The notes beneath the pieces are model-generated. The model saw only the letters and a list, made by a program, of their open reading frames with translations, had not been told where the DNA came from and made no database searches. From NCBI GenBank assembly GCA_036504735.1, contig DASXUQ010000019.1, forward strand, positions 124,001 through 188,000: a stretch of 64,000 bases of DNA, read 5' to 3'. A program made the position numbers and the translations under genes. Shown in pieces: positions 7,034 to 16,700 of this stretch. Within the stretch, counting starts at the first letter, position 1. Each line of letters opens with the position of its first letter. The DNA is from a bacterium. Lineage in GTDB: Bacteria > Electryoneota > RPQS01.

Positions 7034-10000
7034 CTATTGCACCGGCTGTCCTTGCGGGCGCATGCGCCGCTCCGGTTGCCTGCGCCGCGACAGGCTCTCC
7101 GCCACGTACACGGCGGTCTTCTCCGCGGCCTTGCGCCACGTGAACCGCTGGGCCTGAGCCTTGCCTCGTTGGGACAGATCCTCGCGCAGCGCTGGATTCT
7201 GCACAATGCTCAGCATCGCCCGCGCGATCTCTTCACTGTTCTCCGCCGCGATCATCAGAGCCGCATCGCCGCAGATCTCCACCTGTGCCGAATTGTTTCC
7301 GGCGATGACCGGCAGTCCTGACTGCATCGCATCCAGCAGACTCCGCGCCGACCCTTCCCACAAACTGGGATTCAGCAAGGCCTGAGCCTCACCACGCAAC
7401 GCGGCAGCATCACTCCTCGTTGTGAATGCGAGCGCCTGAGATGGCAGCGCACAATCCTGAGCCGCCGCGAGAATGGCCTTTCGGCCCATGTCGGTGATTT
7501 CTCCGGCTATGACCAGCCGCACGTCTTCGTTCGTCACGTGCCGTGCCGCAGACAGGGCGAACAACGATCCTGCCAGATTCTCTCTATAGGCCGCGTTGCC
7601 GATCGACAGAAAGAACTTCTTTCCGCCGAGCCCCAGCCGCTGCATCACCTGCTCCGAACGACTCCGCTCCGGCTGTTGCCGGTTGACCGGCGCGCCGTGC
7701 ACAATCCGCAGTCTGCCGTGGGGAATCTCCAGATAAGCTTGAAGATCCTGCGCCGTGCTCTGCGACGGACAGAGGAACAGATCGCACCGCTCCTTCAGCA
7801 GCCTGAGCAGGTGCAGGTAATGTCCCTTGTAATCCGGCGCACTCTTCAGATAGGCATCCGCAAACCGCAGAGGAACCAGATCCTCGAAAGCGGCCGCAAC
7901 CAGTGGCGAAGTGACCAGCAACGAGCCCAGCATTTTGTCCGCCTGCGCATCCATCGGGTCGCACAGGTACATGCAATCCAGATCCCGTGACGCCCACTGC
8001 TGGGCAGGAAGATAGCCGCCGCGCGCATGCTGTGCCAGTTGCGCAACGGCGGGCGACAGCGGCGACGCGCCGTTACCAAACACCGTGAAATTCCAGTGGA
8101 GCCGGGCCGCCATCCACTCATTCACCACATGCCACGCATACAATTGCCCGTCGGTCATGGCATGGTCTGCCGTATCGAGGGCGCTGGCATCAATGCCGAC
8201 ATTCAGCGATTCACGCAGGGTCAGGCGATGGGCCGCAAGCTCGACGGCGCGCGCGCGAATCACGGCGCGCGGGGCCGGCTCATCGGTGCGGATATCCAGC
8301 AGATAGAAATCATTTTCCGGCGAGGTATCCAGCTCATAGCTGGTACAACCCGCTTCCGCCAGCAGCCGGTCCACAGTCTCGCGGTTCACCAGCCAGCGGT
8401 GCTCCACGTTGTGCACCAGCGCCGGATCGTAATTTGGCTTGTCCGCATTCGGGACCGTGACCAGCACGCGCCTGCCCACCCGCGCGCACTCGCGCAGGGC
8501 GCACACCGCATCTTCGAACTCCACGTGCTCCAGAATCTCCGGCGCCAGCACCGTATCGAACTCGTGCCTGGCAAACGGCAGCCCCTTCACCACGTCGCCG
8601 TACTGAAAGTGCACCGATGGCCGCAGCGCCTGTGCCACCGCCAGCCGTCCGCGATTAATGTCCACCGCCGCACTGCCGCCCACAGACTCGCTCACATAGC
8701 CATTGGCCGGACCGATCTCCAGAATCCGCCCTTGTGCTCTGCTCTTCAGCCATTGGACACGCTCCCGCTGCAGCGGTTCGTTGTAGATGTCATCCGGATG
8801 CGAGCGGTAGTAATGCATCATGTTCACGTCGCTCTGCGGTGGCGCGTTCAAAACGGCCCGATAGACGTCGAGAACCCTGCGGCCAACCCTATCCCAGCGC
8901 GCAGTCGCTTCAAATTCGCGGACGTTGCGCAGGAGCGTACGCGCGATAAACGGATTCGTGAGCGTCTCGTGGATCGCCAGCGTCAGATGATGCAGATCCG
9001 TCGTCTTATATGTCAGAGCGGGCGCGAAATCGAAGGTGGGAACGGAGGAGCTGACCACAGGCCGGCCACTGGCCAGCGCAATCATGGCTGCTCCCGAACT
9101 CTCGAAACGCCGCGCGCGATAATTCATGACAATCACGTCCGACGCCCGCAGCCGCCGCGCAATCTCCTCATCGCTCAGATAGGTTCCCGCAAAATGCACC
9201 GCCGCCGTCAGTCCCAGGTCGGCGGCTTTCTGCTTGCAGGCATTCAAATAGTCTTGCGAGTCCGGATTGGCTGGATGGGGTCCTCCCAGCACATGCAGGT
9301 CCGCGCCCAACGTTGCATGCACCGGTTTCATCGCCTCAATCAGTTCGAGCACTCCCTTGTGCGGCTCCACAAAGCCAAAGGTGCTGACCACCTTCTTTGC
9401 CGGATCCCATTGCAGATCCAGTTTGCTTTCGAACAGATCCCGGCTTTCCACCGCGGGCATGCCATGCGGAATCACATCCATCCGTCCCGGTGTGCCGCCC
9501 GTCGCAATCAGTTCCAATTCGTTCTGGGCATGGTGTACCAGCGCGCGATCGGCCAGCCGCACTAACTCCCCCATGGCATCGACGGTGCATTCGGTGGAAT
9601 GGAACGTCACGACGACGCGCACTCCCATCGCCCGCACGGCCCGTAACACGCTGGGCAGCCAGCCATCCAGCGCAAACATTCCGCCGTGGTTCACGTGCAG
9701 CAGCGTGATTCCCAGCCTGTGAATCTGCGCCACCAGTTCATCGCCGCCATTCGCCTCGCGCGTCCAGCAACGGACAACATGGCTTGCATCCGCGCCGCGC
9801 AGCGGCACGTTCTTCTCGGAAAGAATCACCGGCTCTGTGCCCTGCGCCTGCATCGCTGCCACAAGGAATTCGGCATATGTCGCCAGGCCGCAATGCTGAT
9901 TGTAGGTCGTCAACAGCGCCACGCGCAGGGATTCGGCAGGTACGCTTTTCACAGGTTGATCTCCGTCTGTAACAGGCTTCGGACAGGACACACTCTCGGC

Positions 10001-13000
10001 TTCCTTCGCCGGGCTTTCGGATGGAGGCGGCTCCCTCAGAAAGCCGTCCTCCCGCAGATACTTTTCGTCATCCCGCACCAGCTTGCCGCCCCATCGCTTC
10101 AGAAACAGACGGTAGTTGCCGCCGCTTTTGTCGTGCCCCTTCACCGTGCGCGATTCATAGTGGTAAATGCGGCTTGCGGGGCAATAGAACACTTTTCTCC
10201 CCGCCTCCCGCACCTTCATGCACAGATCAATGTCCTCGCAGGAATTCAGATAGGCCTCGTCGAAACCACCGAGTTGCTCGAACAGGCCTTTCTCAATCAG
10301 CATGCAGCTTCCCGCCACAAACTGGAATTCACGCGGCGTGTTCACCGCCGGATGATCAGAAGGCAATTCGTTGTTGTAGATGCTGCGTACCATGTTGTCC
10401 GCGCCGCAAATGATCCCCGCCTGCTGCACCATGCCGCTTTCGGGGAAGATCTGCAAATTGCCCACCAGCCCAATGGACGGATCCTTCTTCTGGCAGTCGA
10501 GCATCGCCGAAAGCCAGTGCGGCAGCACCGTCGTGTCATTATTCAGGAACACCAGGTGTTTGCCGCGCGCCGCCTTTGCCCCCGCGTTGCAGCCCTTGGC
10601 GAACCCGAGATTTTCCCCGCAGGATACCGTGCGCACAATCGACGGCAGCTCCGCCAAATACTGAGCGGTATCATCTGTTGAGCCGTTGTCCACCACCACC
10701 ACTTCAAACGGCACAGCCTCCTTCACCGTGAACAGTGACGTAATACACTGCCGCGTGTAATTCAGGTTGTTGAACACCGGAATGATCACCGACACTTCAG
10801 GCACAGGCTCGATCCGTTTCGGTGCCTGCGCAAGCGGCGCATCCTTCAGAGTTCCGGTAAAGATAAACTGCTGTGCGGTGAGTTCATTCAGATCCGCCGG
10901 TGATACGGCGCGCAGCAGCAGCGGCCCGACGCGCACGTCCGTGGCAGCCTCCGGCAGAGTTTGCATTTCCTGCTCAAAGAGCGGATCGCGCACAATCTCC
11001 ACAACCTTGGCCTCAATTCCCGCCTGCTCGAACAGCGCCTGCATGTCTTTCAGCGCAAAGAACCGTAGATGGGTCTTGTCCAGAATTCCCCACTCTTCAT
11101 AGCTCCACGACCCTTCCAGCACCTTCTTCATCACGCCAAGATTGCGGATGTTCGGGATGCTGGCCACGATGCTGCCGGAAGGCTTCAGATACTGCGTCAG
11201 CTTCTTGAGGGCGAGCCACGGATTGACCAGATGCTCCAGCACATCGCCGAGCAGCAGACAGTCAAAGGATGCCTTCTCCAGCGGCAACTCCATCGTCTCG
11301 AGGTCACCGACCACTACCGACGACAGATGCTGCCTTGCCACCGCCGCCGCCGCCTCGTGAATCTCGATCCCCACCACCTCGATCCCGCGTTCCGCCCGCA
11401 GCAGCCCGCCCGTCATGCCATGCCCGCACCCCACATCGAGCACCCGCTTCGCGGTTACTGGAACCAGGTCGCACAGATTCTTCCGCGCGTTGGCATAGTA
11501 GTAGTCCGGCTTGAACTCCTGCTTGGTTGCCGCATTCTGCAGCGTTCTGGCCACGGTGCTATTATCGCTTTTCGACTTTTCGCTTTTCGCTTTTCCCCAC
11601 GGCCTCTCGTGCCATTCCGCAAGAACCTGATGCGGCTGGTCAAGCAGATGGTCATAGTCCCCACGGGCAAATTCCTTTGGGTCGCGCGTGCGGTAATAGT
11701 CGTAGCGCCGCGCCCGGACTTCCGGATACATATACCCAAGGTGAATGATCTTTACGTCAATGTCGGTCTCCCGGCCGCGAATCCCCGCCGGCAGCCGCGT
11801 GCAGTGTCCGTTCTCGCGGAACGTGGTCGGCTCATAGTGCAGCGCGTAGACGTCCTGCCCCTTCAGACGGAACATCCGCGCCTGGAGGAGCTGGTTGTAA
11901 ACGCCATCCGTGCGATAGTGTTCCAGATCATTCCACATAAACAGGCTCTCGATCTTGAACACTCCCACATCCGGCGGGCAGGTGCGCACGGCGTCGAAGA
12001 TCCGCTGCGCCGCACTCTCCTCCAGCATCTCGTCGCCGTCGAGGTTCAATATCCAGTCCGGCTGCTGCCCGATGGCCATCTGCAGCGCCAGCATCTTGTC
12101 ACGGCGCTGATCCCGTGTCGCCTCGTCCAGTCGCCTGTAGTCCACCACCGCTGGGTGCGCCGCGCAGATTTCCGGCGTATGGTCGCTCGAGCCGTCATCC
12201 AGCACGACAATGCCGTCTGCCACGCGGGCAACGCTGTCAAATACTTCCTTGATCCAGCGCTCCTCATTGCGGATGCGCATCGTGCAGATAATTCGCGGGT
12301 GCCGCGTCGCCGTCCGGTTGCGGCATACCGCCTTGAGCTGCTTGCGTTCCGGCTGCAGCACAACGTCCACCTCTTCGAAGAAGTCTCCGAGCAAACTTTC
12401 CAGCGTCTCGGCATGGAAGAACCGCAAATGCATCACGTCATAGTATGCCAGCCCGTCCGGCACTTGCACCAGCAGGGCTCCGCCCGGTTTGAGGACCCGC
12501 GCCAGATCTTTCAGAATTGGGGTGGGATGAGCGATATGCTCCAGCACATGATTGCAGAACACGGAATCGAACGACTGATCTTCGAACGGCAGCCGGTTTC
12601 CGGCGCCCAGCACAAAACGCAGACGGTTCTGCACCGCCTGCGGCTCTTTTGCCAGATGATCTTTCGCAGTGTCCAGCGCTATCTGCGAAATGTCGTAGCC
12701 GACCACCTCGCGCCCGTGGCGCGCCATCAGAATATCGATCTCACCCGTGCCGCATCCGAAGTCCAGAATGCGCCCTTGCAACTCGGTGGACTCGCAGGCT
12801 TCCTTGGTGCAGAAGTGATTCTCCCAGAAGGCCAGCGTCAGAGCTTCCGGCTGTACCTTCATCCGGCGGCGGAACGCTTCATCGTTCAGTTGACGCGTCT
12901 GCTGAAAATCGCGCATCCCCTTCGTAATCGTCGTCTTGGCGCTGACCTTGATGTTTTCAAAGCAGAGCACGGTGTTCTTGAACCACGGCAGCGTGCTGGT

Positions 13001-13504
13001 GCTGCGCAGATACAGAGCGGTGTCCTTGTCGAACCGCCAGACTCCGTCACGCTCAATCCGCCGAATAATCTCCTCTAGCGGTCGCTCATTGTAATGTCCC
13101 AGTCCGCCCTGCCCCGGTATCGCCCAGCTCACAATCAGGTAATCGGTCGCCGTCTTCAGCAGGTTGGTGATATAGACTTCCTGGAACTCCGCCGGAATAT
13201 GTTCTCCGACTTCGAGGCTGACGACGCAGGACCGCGTGCCGATGTCAATCGGCTTGGACAGATCCAGCACACCGCACAGCCCCTCGGTAATCTGCGGTGT
13301 GTTGGGGTTGCCGTCATAGCCTGAGCAATCGAGGCCGCCGTCTTTCAGGTGTTGCACATAGTAGCCCGCGCCGCAGCCCAGATCCACCACAGTCTTGAAG
13401 TTCCGCTTGCGGCAGAAATCCACGATGGATGCGGCCAGTGTCTGGTCGTAGACCCGGTGACGGTCCGCACCTTGCCATATTCCGGTCTTGGGATCAATAT
13501 TCAT
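7034..13504 (-). CDS. Giant multidomain methyltransferase-glycosyltransferase (2156 aa)
   Basis: A single uninterrupted frame. In order: methyltransferase 1 (VVDLGCGAG near residue 40); methyltransferase 2 (ILDFGCGTGEID near 244); GT-A glycosyltransferase (IICTMRIRNEERW near 401, with VVLDDGSSDHT and LNLDGDEM); methyltransferase 3 (VLDVGCGHG near 686); second GT2 domain (VSVIIPVFNN near 903, VVDNGSTDDT, FLNNDTTV); GT-B/GT4 domain (VALLTTYNQHCGLATYAEF near 1190, FGFVEPHKGV); methyltransferase 4 (ILEIGPANGYV near 1580); second GT-B/GT4 domain (LNVGIDASALD near 1763, LNPSLWEGSA). No membrane segment or signal peptide is visible, so it is probably cytoplasmic, building and O-methylating a nucleotide-sugar-derived glycan. 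Single-domain homologues are common; a fusion of eight enzymatic domains is not. The paralogue at 21502-23034 matches residues about 200-620. Confidence 0.85.
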   Translation of the reverse strand: MNIDPKTGIWQGADRHRVYDQTLAASIVDFCRKRNFKTVVDLGCGAGYYVQHLKDGGLDCSGYDGNPNTPQITEGLCGVLDLSKPIDIGTRSCVVSLEVGEHIPAEFQEVYITNLLKTATDYLIVSWAIPGQGGLGHYNERPLEEIIRRIERDGVWRFDKDTALYLRSTSTLPWFKNTVLCFENIKVSAKTTITKGMRDFQQTRQLNDEAFRRRMKVQPEALTLAFWENHFCTKEACESTELQGRILDFGCGTGEIDILMARHGREVVGYDISQIALDTAKDHLAKEPQAVQNRLRFVLGAGNRLPFEDQSFDSVFCNHVLEHIAHPTPILKDLARVLKPGGALLVQVPDGLAYYDVMHLRFFHAETLESLLGDFFEEVDVVLQPERKQLKAVCRNRTATRHPRIICTMRIRNEERWIKEVFDSVARVADGIVVLDDGSSDHTPEICAAHPAVVDYRRLDEATRDQRRDKMLALQMAIGQQPDWILNLDGDEMLEESAAQRIFDAVRTCPPDVGVFKIESLFMWNDLEHYRTDGVYNQLLQARMFRLKGQDVYALHYEPTTFRENGHCTRLPAGIRGRETDIDVKIIHLGYMYPEVRARRYDYYRTRDPKEFARGDYDHLLDQPHQVLAEWHERPWGKAKSEKSKSDNSTVARTLQNAATKQEFKPDYYYANARKNLCDLVPVTAKRVLDVGCGHGMTGGLLRAERGIEVVGIEIHEAAAAVARQHLSSVVVGDLETMELPLEKASFDCLLLGDVLEHLVNPWLALKKLTQYLKPSGSIVASIPNIRNLGVMKKVLEGSWSYEEWGILDKTHLRFFALKDMQALFEQAGIEAKVVEIVRDPLFEQEMQTLPEAATDVRVGPLLLRAVSPADLNELTAQQFIFTGTLKDAPLAQAPKRIEPVPEVSVIIPVFNNLNYTRQCITSLFTVKEAVPFEVVVVDNGSTDDTAQYLAELPSIVRTVSCGENLGFAKGCNAGAKAARGKHLVFLNNDTTVLPHWLSAMLDCQKKDPSIGLVGNLQIFPESGMVQQAGIICGADNMVRSIYNNELPSDHPAVNTPREFQFVAGSCMLIEKGLFEQLGGFDEAYLNSCEDIDLCMKVREAGRKVFYCPASRIYHYESRTVKGHDKSGGNYRLFLKRWGGKLVRDDEKYLREDGFLREPPPSESPAKEAESVSCPKPVTDGDQPVKSVPAESLRVALLTTYNQHCGLATYAEFLVAAMQAQGTEPVILSEKNVPLRGADASHVVRCWTREANGGDELVAQIHRLGITLLHVNHGGMFALDGWLPSVLRAVRAMGVRVVVTFHSTECTVDAMGELVRLADRALVHHAQNELELIATGGTPGRMDVIPHGMPAVESRDLFESKLDLQWDPAKKVVSTFGFVEPHKGVLELIEAMKPVHATLGADLHVLGGPHPANPDSQDYLNACKQKAADLGLTAAVHFAGTYLSDEEIARRLRASDVIVMNYRARRFESSGAAMIALASGRPVVSSSVPTFDFAPALTYKTTDLHHLTLAIHETLTNPFIARTLLRNVREFEATARWDRVGRRVLDVYRAVLNAPPQSDVNMMHYYRSHPDDIYNEPLQRERVQWLKSRAQGRILEIGPANGYVSESVGGSAAVDINRGRLAVAQALRPSVHFQYGDVVKGLPFARHEFDTVLAPEILEHVEFEDAVCALRECARVGRRVLVTVPNADKPNYDPALVHNVEHRWLVNRETVDRLLAEAGCTSYELDTSPENDFYLLDIRTDEPAPRAVIRARAVELAAHRLTLRESLNVGIDASALDTADHAMTDGQLYAWHVVNEWMAARLHWNFTVFGNGASPLSPAVAQLAQHARGGYLPAQQWASRDLDCMYLCDPMDAQADKMLGSLLVTSPLVAAAFEDLVPLRFADAYLKSAPDYKGHYLHLLRLLKERCDLFLCPSQSTAQDLQAYLEIPHGRLRIVHGAPVNRQQPERSRSEQVMQRLGLGGKKFFLSIGNAAYRENLAGSLFALSAARHVTNEDVRLVIAGEITDMGRKAILAAAQDCALPSQALAFTTRSDAAALRGEAQALLNPSLWEGSARSLLDAMQSGLPVIAGNNSAQVEICGDAALMIAAENSEEIARAMLSIVQNPALREDLSQRGKAQAQRFTWRKAAEKTAVYVAESLSRRRQPERRMRPQGQPVQ

Positions 13505-13611
13505 AGTGCGTAACTCGCATAGACGGGTTCATGACGTGCCGCAGGCTCGTAGGTTAGCCTGCGAACACGCCTGTAGGTTACAAACGGCAGAAGCAGAGAA
13601 ATCTGTTCCCT

Positions 13612-14259
13612 TTACACTCGTATGCGCCAGGAGGTCGGCGCGACAAACTCAGCGGTCGGAAGACATTCATTCACCGCCTTCACCAGTCCGGGACTGTTTT
13701 CCTTATTGTAATCGTGGCCGGCAAGAATCCCCCCGGGCTTGACCTTCGGCCGCCACGCGATGATGTCCTTCTTCACGTTCTCATAGTCATGAGCGGCGTC
13801 GATAAACACGAAGTCCAGTGAACGGTCCGGATAAAGCTTGACCGCCTCCAGCGACGGCAACTTGATCGGTGTGAGGGCATGCAGCACCGGCCACACGTTG
13901 GCCAGAAAATTCGGATACATGGTTCCATATTTGACCAGATTCGGATCTGTGCTTTCACTGCCTTGACGCGGCCACGTGCCTTCCCACGTGTCAATCGCGT
14001 CGAACGTGATGGCTTTCCCCGAATTGATAATCTCCACCGCCATAAACGCGGCGCTCCGGCCATACCAGGAGCCGATCTCCACAAAATGAGCCGGGCCGTC
14101 GAATTCGGCCACTGCTTCCAGATAGATGTTTTCGAAATCGAAAAATCCGGGAATCTGCTGGAAAATATGCGGCATGTTCACTCGAGTTTCCGGGCGACTG
14201 ATAATGGCGTTGCTCGCGGTCTCCCGGACAGGCGCGGGCGGTCTCTTCAGGACCAGCAT
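13612..14259 (-). CDS. Class I SAM-dependent methyltransferase
   Basis: 215 residues. The ATG at 14259 follows GGGAGAA at a good distance; the ATG at 14175 (MPHIFQQIPGFFDF) is an alternative with a poorer ribosome site. FVEIGSWYGRSAAFMAVEI is motif I of the Methyltransf_24/cephalosporin-hydroxylase-like group. FDAIDTWEGTW is motif II, LDFVFIDAAHDYENVKKDI motif IV, and VKPGGILAGHDYN a conserved loop of this group. The gene lies 107 nt upstream of the giant glycosyltransferase gene on the same strand, so it probably modifies the same glycan or its precursor. The acceptor substrate is unknown. Confidence 0.8.
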   Translation of the reverse strand: MLVLKRPPAPVRETASNAIISRPETRVNMPHIFQQIPGFFDFENIYLEAVAEFDGPAHFVEIGSWYGRSAAFMAVEIINSGKAITFDAIDTWEGTWPRQGSESTDPNLVKYGTMYPNFLANVWPVLHALTPIKLPSLEAVKLYPDRSLDFVFIDAAHDYENVKKDIIAWRPKVKPGGILAGHDYNKENSPGLVKAVNECLPTAEFVAPTSWRIRV

Positions 14260-14413
14260 GGACGTTCTCCCGATGACAAGTGGTTGGGACTATCGCCTTG
14301 TCTTTTTGCAAGAAATACACCAGCCGCCTCAATTTTTGTAAGACTTTAATAATAATAGACTGCCATGTCCAGTTCCAGCCATCTACGGGCAAGAACTTGC
14401 CGCATCAGAGCAC

Positions 14414-14448
14414 AAAAAAGCCGCCTTGTCCGAAGACAAGGCGGCTTT
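14414..14448 (-). terminator. Intrinsic terminator of the M29 peptidase gene
   Basis: A perfect 14-bp stem (AAAGCCGCCTTGTC, 14417-14430, with 14435-14448) and a 4-nt loop. On the minus strand a run of six T follows. This is the clearest Rho-independent terminator in the window. Confidence 0.9.
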
Positions 14449-14470
14449 GAGTAGCCGTTCAGAAATTCTG

Positions 14471-15598
14471 TCAGTCTTTGCGCAGATTCTCGGGATTCAA
14501 GCCCACAAAGGCTTCGTGGACGAACTTGCCATCCTTGCGGATCAGCACGTCGTCGAACCAGATCTCGCCGCCGCCCTTCTCCGGGCGCTGGATCAGCACC
14601 AGATCCCAGTGAATTGCGCTGCGGTTGCCGTTGTCCGCTTCGTTCTCGTAGGCATTGCCCGGCGTAAAATGGAAGGAACCGGAGATCTTCTCGTCAAAGA
14701 GAATATCATCCATCGCTTCTTCCACGTAGGGATGGAAGCCCAGCGCAAATTCGCCGATGTAGCGCGCGCCTTCGTCCGTATCCAGAATATTGTTCAGCCG
14801 CTTAGAATCGTTGGCCGTCGCCTCGACAATCTTGCCCTTCTTAAAGGTGAATTTCACGTTCTCGAAGGTGAAACCACGATTGGAAGACGGCGCATTGTAC
14901 TGAATCACGCCTTCAATCGAATCCCGCACCGGAGCCGTAAAGATCTCCAGATCGGGAATATTGAAATGGCCGTCGCATTTCTTGGCCGGAATACCCTTGA
15001 TCGAGAACTTCAGATCCGTGCCCGGGCCCTTGATATGCACACGGTCGGTCTTCATCATGTACTCGACGACGGGATCCATCGCCTTGGAGGCTTTGGCCCA
15101 GTCCACCTTGGTGCAAACCTTGTAAAAGAAATCTTCGAAGGATTCCATCGACATCTTGGCCATCTGCGCCATCTGCGGCGACGGGAAGCGCAGCACCACC
15201 CACTTGGTGTGGGCGACGCGCTGATCGAGATGCACCGGCTGCAGCCATAGGCGCTCGTACAGGCCCATGTTGTCGCCGGGCACATCGGACAATTCCTTGG
15301 CGTTGAAAATGCCGCGCACACCGATGTACGCCTGCATCTTCTTCATGCGGTAGAGTTCGCAGTCGGCAATCAGCTTCATGCGTTCTTCGGTCGCATTCAT
15401 GTACAGTTTGCGCTGCACCAGTTGCGATTTCATTTCGATCACGGGCACACCGCCCGCATCGCAGATCTCCTGCACCAGCACGGCAACAAATTCATCCGGA
15501 ACATCGCTCGCTTCGACGAGGACATGATCGCCGGGCTTTACGAACGTGGAGTAACGCACTAAAACACGCGCTAAATCTGAATAACGTGGATCTGCCAT
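14471..15598 (-). CDS. M29-family aminopeptidase
   Basis: 375 residues, the usual length for thermophilic-type M29 aminopeptidases (AmpS/PepS/AmpII). The N-terminal half (YSTFVKPGDHVLVEASDVPD) is the family's alpha/beta domain. The metal-binding C-terminal half carries the expected acidic and histidine ligands: NIPDLEIFTAP (Glu), IGEFALGFHP (Glu), SGSFHFTPG (His) and NRSAIHWDLVL (His and Asp). These enzymes remove N-terminal residues from peptides with two Co/Zn ions in a cytoplasmic dimer. The gene stands alone with its own terminator. It may work downstream of the peptide transporters at 46.6-55.3 kb, though that link is only inferred. Confidence 0.9.
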   Translation of the reverse strand: MADPRYSDLARVLVRYSTFVKPGDHVLVEASDVPDEFVAVLVQEICDAGGVPVIEMKSQLVQRKLYMNATEERMKLIADCELYRMKKMQAYIGVRGIFNAKELSDVPGDNMGLYERLWLQPVHLDQRVAHTKWVVLRFPSPQMAQMAKMSMESFEDFFYKVCTKVDWAKASKAMDPVVEYMMKTDRVHIKGPGTDLKFSIKGIPAKKCDGHFNIPDLEIFTAPVRDSIEGVIQYNAPSSNRGFTFENVKFTFKKGKIVEATANDSKRLNNILDTDEGARYIGEFALGFHPYVEEAMDDILFDEKISGSFHFTPGNAYENEADNGNRSAIHWDLVLIQRPEKGGGEIWFDDVLIRKDGKFVHEAFVGLNPENLRKD

Positions 15599-15761
15599 GG
15601 ATTATCCTTACAGTTTCCCTGACCAGTTGCAACACCTTGGCTGCGCAGCACAACCCTGAAAACGGTGCTCAATATACCACTTCTGTCTGACATTTTCAAC
15701 AGTTAACGCCCGGCCCCGCATAAACCTCGCGCAGTTGATCAGCAATGCCATCAGCTTTGTG

Positions 15762-16490
15762 TCAAAAACTGCTGTCCTGCACCGCATTTCCGCCGCCGAT
15801 AATCCGCGCAATATTCCCCGCGCGGCGGTTGACATAGCTGCCGCCGGTCCGGTAGCGCAGCGGAGAGGGAATAATCGCCGCCAGTTGACAGCATTGGTAC
15901 AGGGAAAGCTGGCGCGCCGAAATGTTGAAGTAGTGCCGCGCGGCCTCCTCAATCCCGAAGACTCCCGGACCGAACTCAATGCTGTTCAAATACAGTTCGA
16001 GAATCCTGTCCTTGGGCAGCAGCAACTCCATGAACGCCGTAATCACCGCCTCGCGGCCTTTGCGCCAGTAGCTGCGGCTGGGCGACAGATACAAATTTTT
16101 AGCAAGCTGCTGGGTAATCGTGCTGCCGCCGCGTTTGATGCGTTCCTTCTTTTCATTCAGTTCGTGGGCCTTGCGCATCGCGTCCCAGTCGAAGCCGTGG
16201 TGCTGGTAAAAGCCGTCATCCTCGGCAGCCACCACTGCGGCCTTCATGGGCGGTGAGATGGCCTTGAGCGGAATCCACGTATGGTGAATCTGGAGGTCCT
16301 TGCCCTGCGCTTTTGCCTCCCGCACGCGCATCCGCATCCATGCCGTGGTTTTCGGATCATGCCAGCGCAGCAAGAGCACCTGCACAAAGGTGGTGACCAA
16401 TGTGGCGATAATTACATAGACAGTCAGAAGCAGGATTTTGCGGAAAAGGGGCACGAATGGAAGTGAAATTTGTGGACGGGAGCCCGCCAA
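15762..16490 (-). CDS. mtgA: Monofunctional peptidoglycan glycosyltransferase
   Basis: 242 residues, the normal size for MtgA. One N-terminal membrane helix (ILLLTVYVIIATLVTTFVQV) anchors the GT51 domain in the inner membrane facing the periplasm. The five family motifs are visible: AAEDDGFYQHHGFD with the catalytic Glu, KRGGSTITQQLAKNLYLS, RKGREA, KDRILELYLNSIEFG with the second acidic residue, and GIEEAARHYF. It polymerises lipid II into glycan strands without a transpeptidase domain. There is no cell-wall gene beside it. The assignment is firm. Confidence 0.92.
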   Translation of the reverse strand: MAGSRPQISLPFVPLFRKILLLTVYVIIATLVTTFVQVLLLRWHDPKTTAWMRMRVREAKAQGKDLQIHHTWIPLKAISPPMKAAVVAAEDDGFYQHHGFDWDAMRKAHELNEKKERIKRGGSTITQQLAKNLYLSPSRSYWRKGREAVITAFMELLLPKDRILELYLNSIEFGPGVFGIEEAARHYFNISARQLSLYQCCQLAAIIPSPLRYRTGGSYVNRRAGNIARIIGGGNAVQDSSF

Positions 16491-16700
16491 TTAGACGGGG
16501 AGGATGAACTACAATTTAGTGAATCAGACGGAAATTTCAAATATCTGCCAATAGACGGTCTGCCCATGCGGTGCCGGACGCCATTCCGGTGACGTGCCAG
16601 CCCGCTGCACGGCGGCAGAGAATCTCTCACGGCAAGCTTGTATTTGGGCTGGGCAGGCATTACATTCTTGGAGTCGATATTTGAAGGAGGTCAAACGGTC

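Noticed and set aside
8027-13078. Several long plus-strand frames (up to 669 residues) opposite the giant glycosyltransferase
   Set aside because: The minus-strand frame has eight intact catalytic domains; the plus-strand products are R/H/Q-rich shadows.
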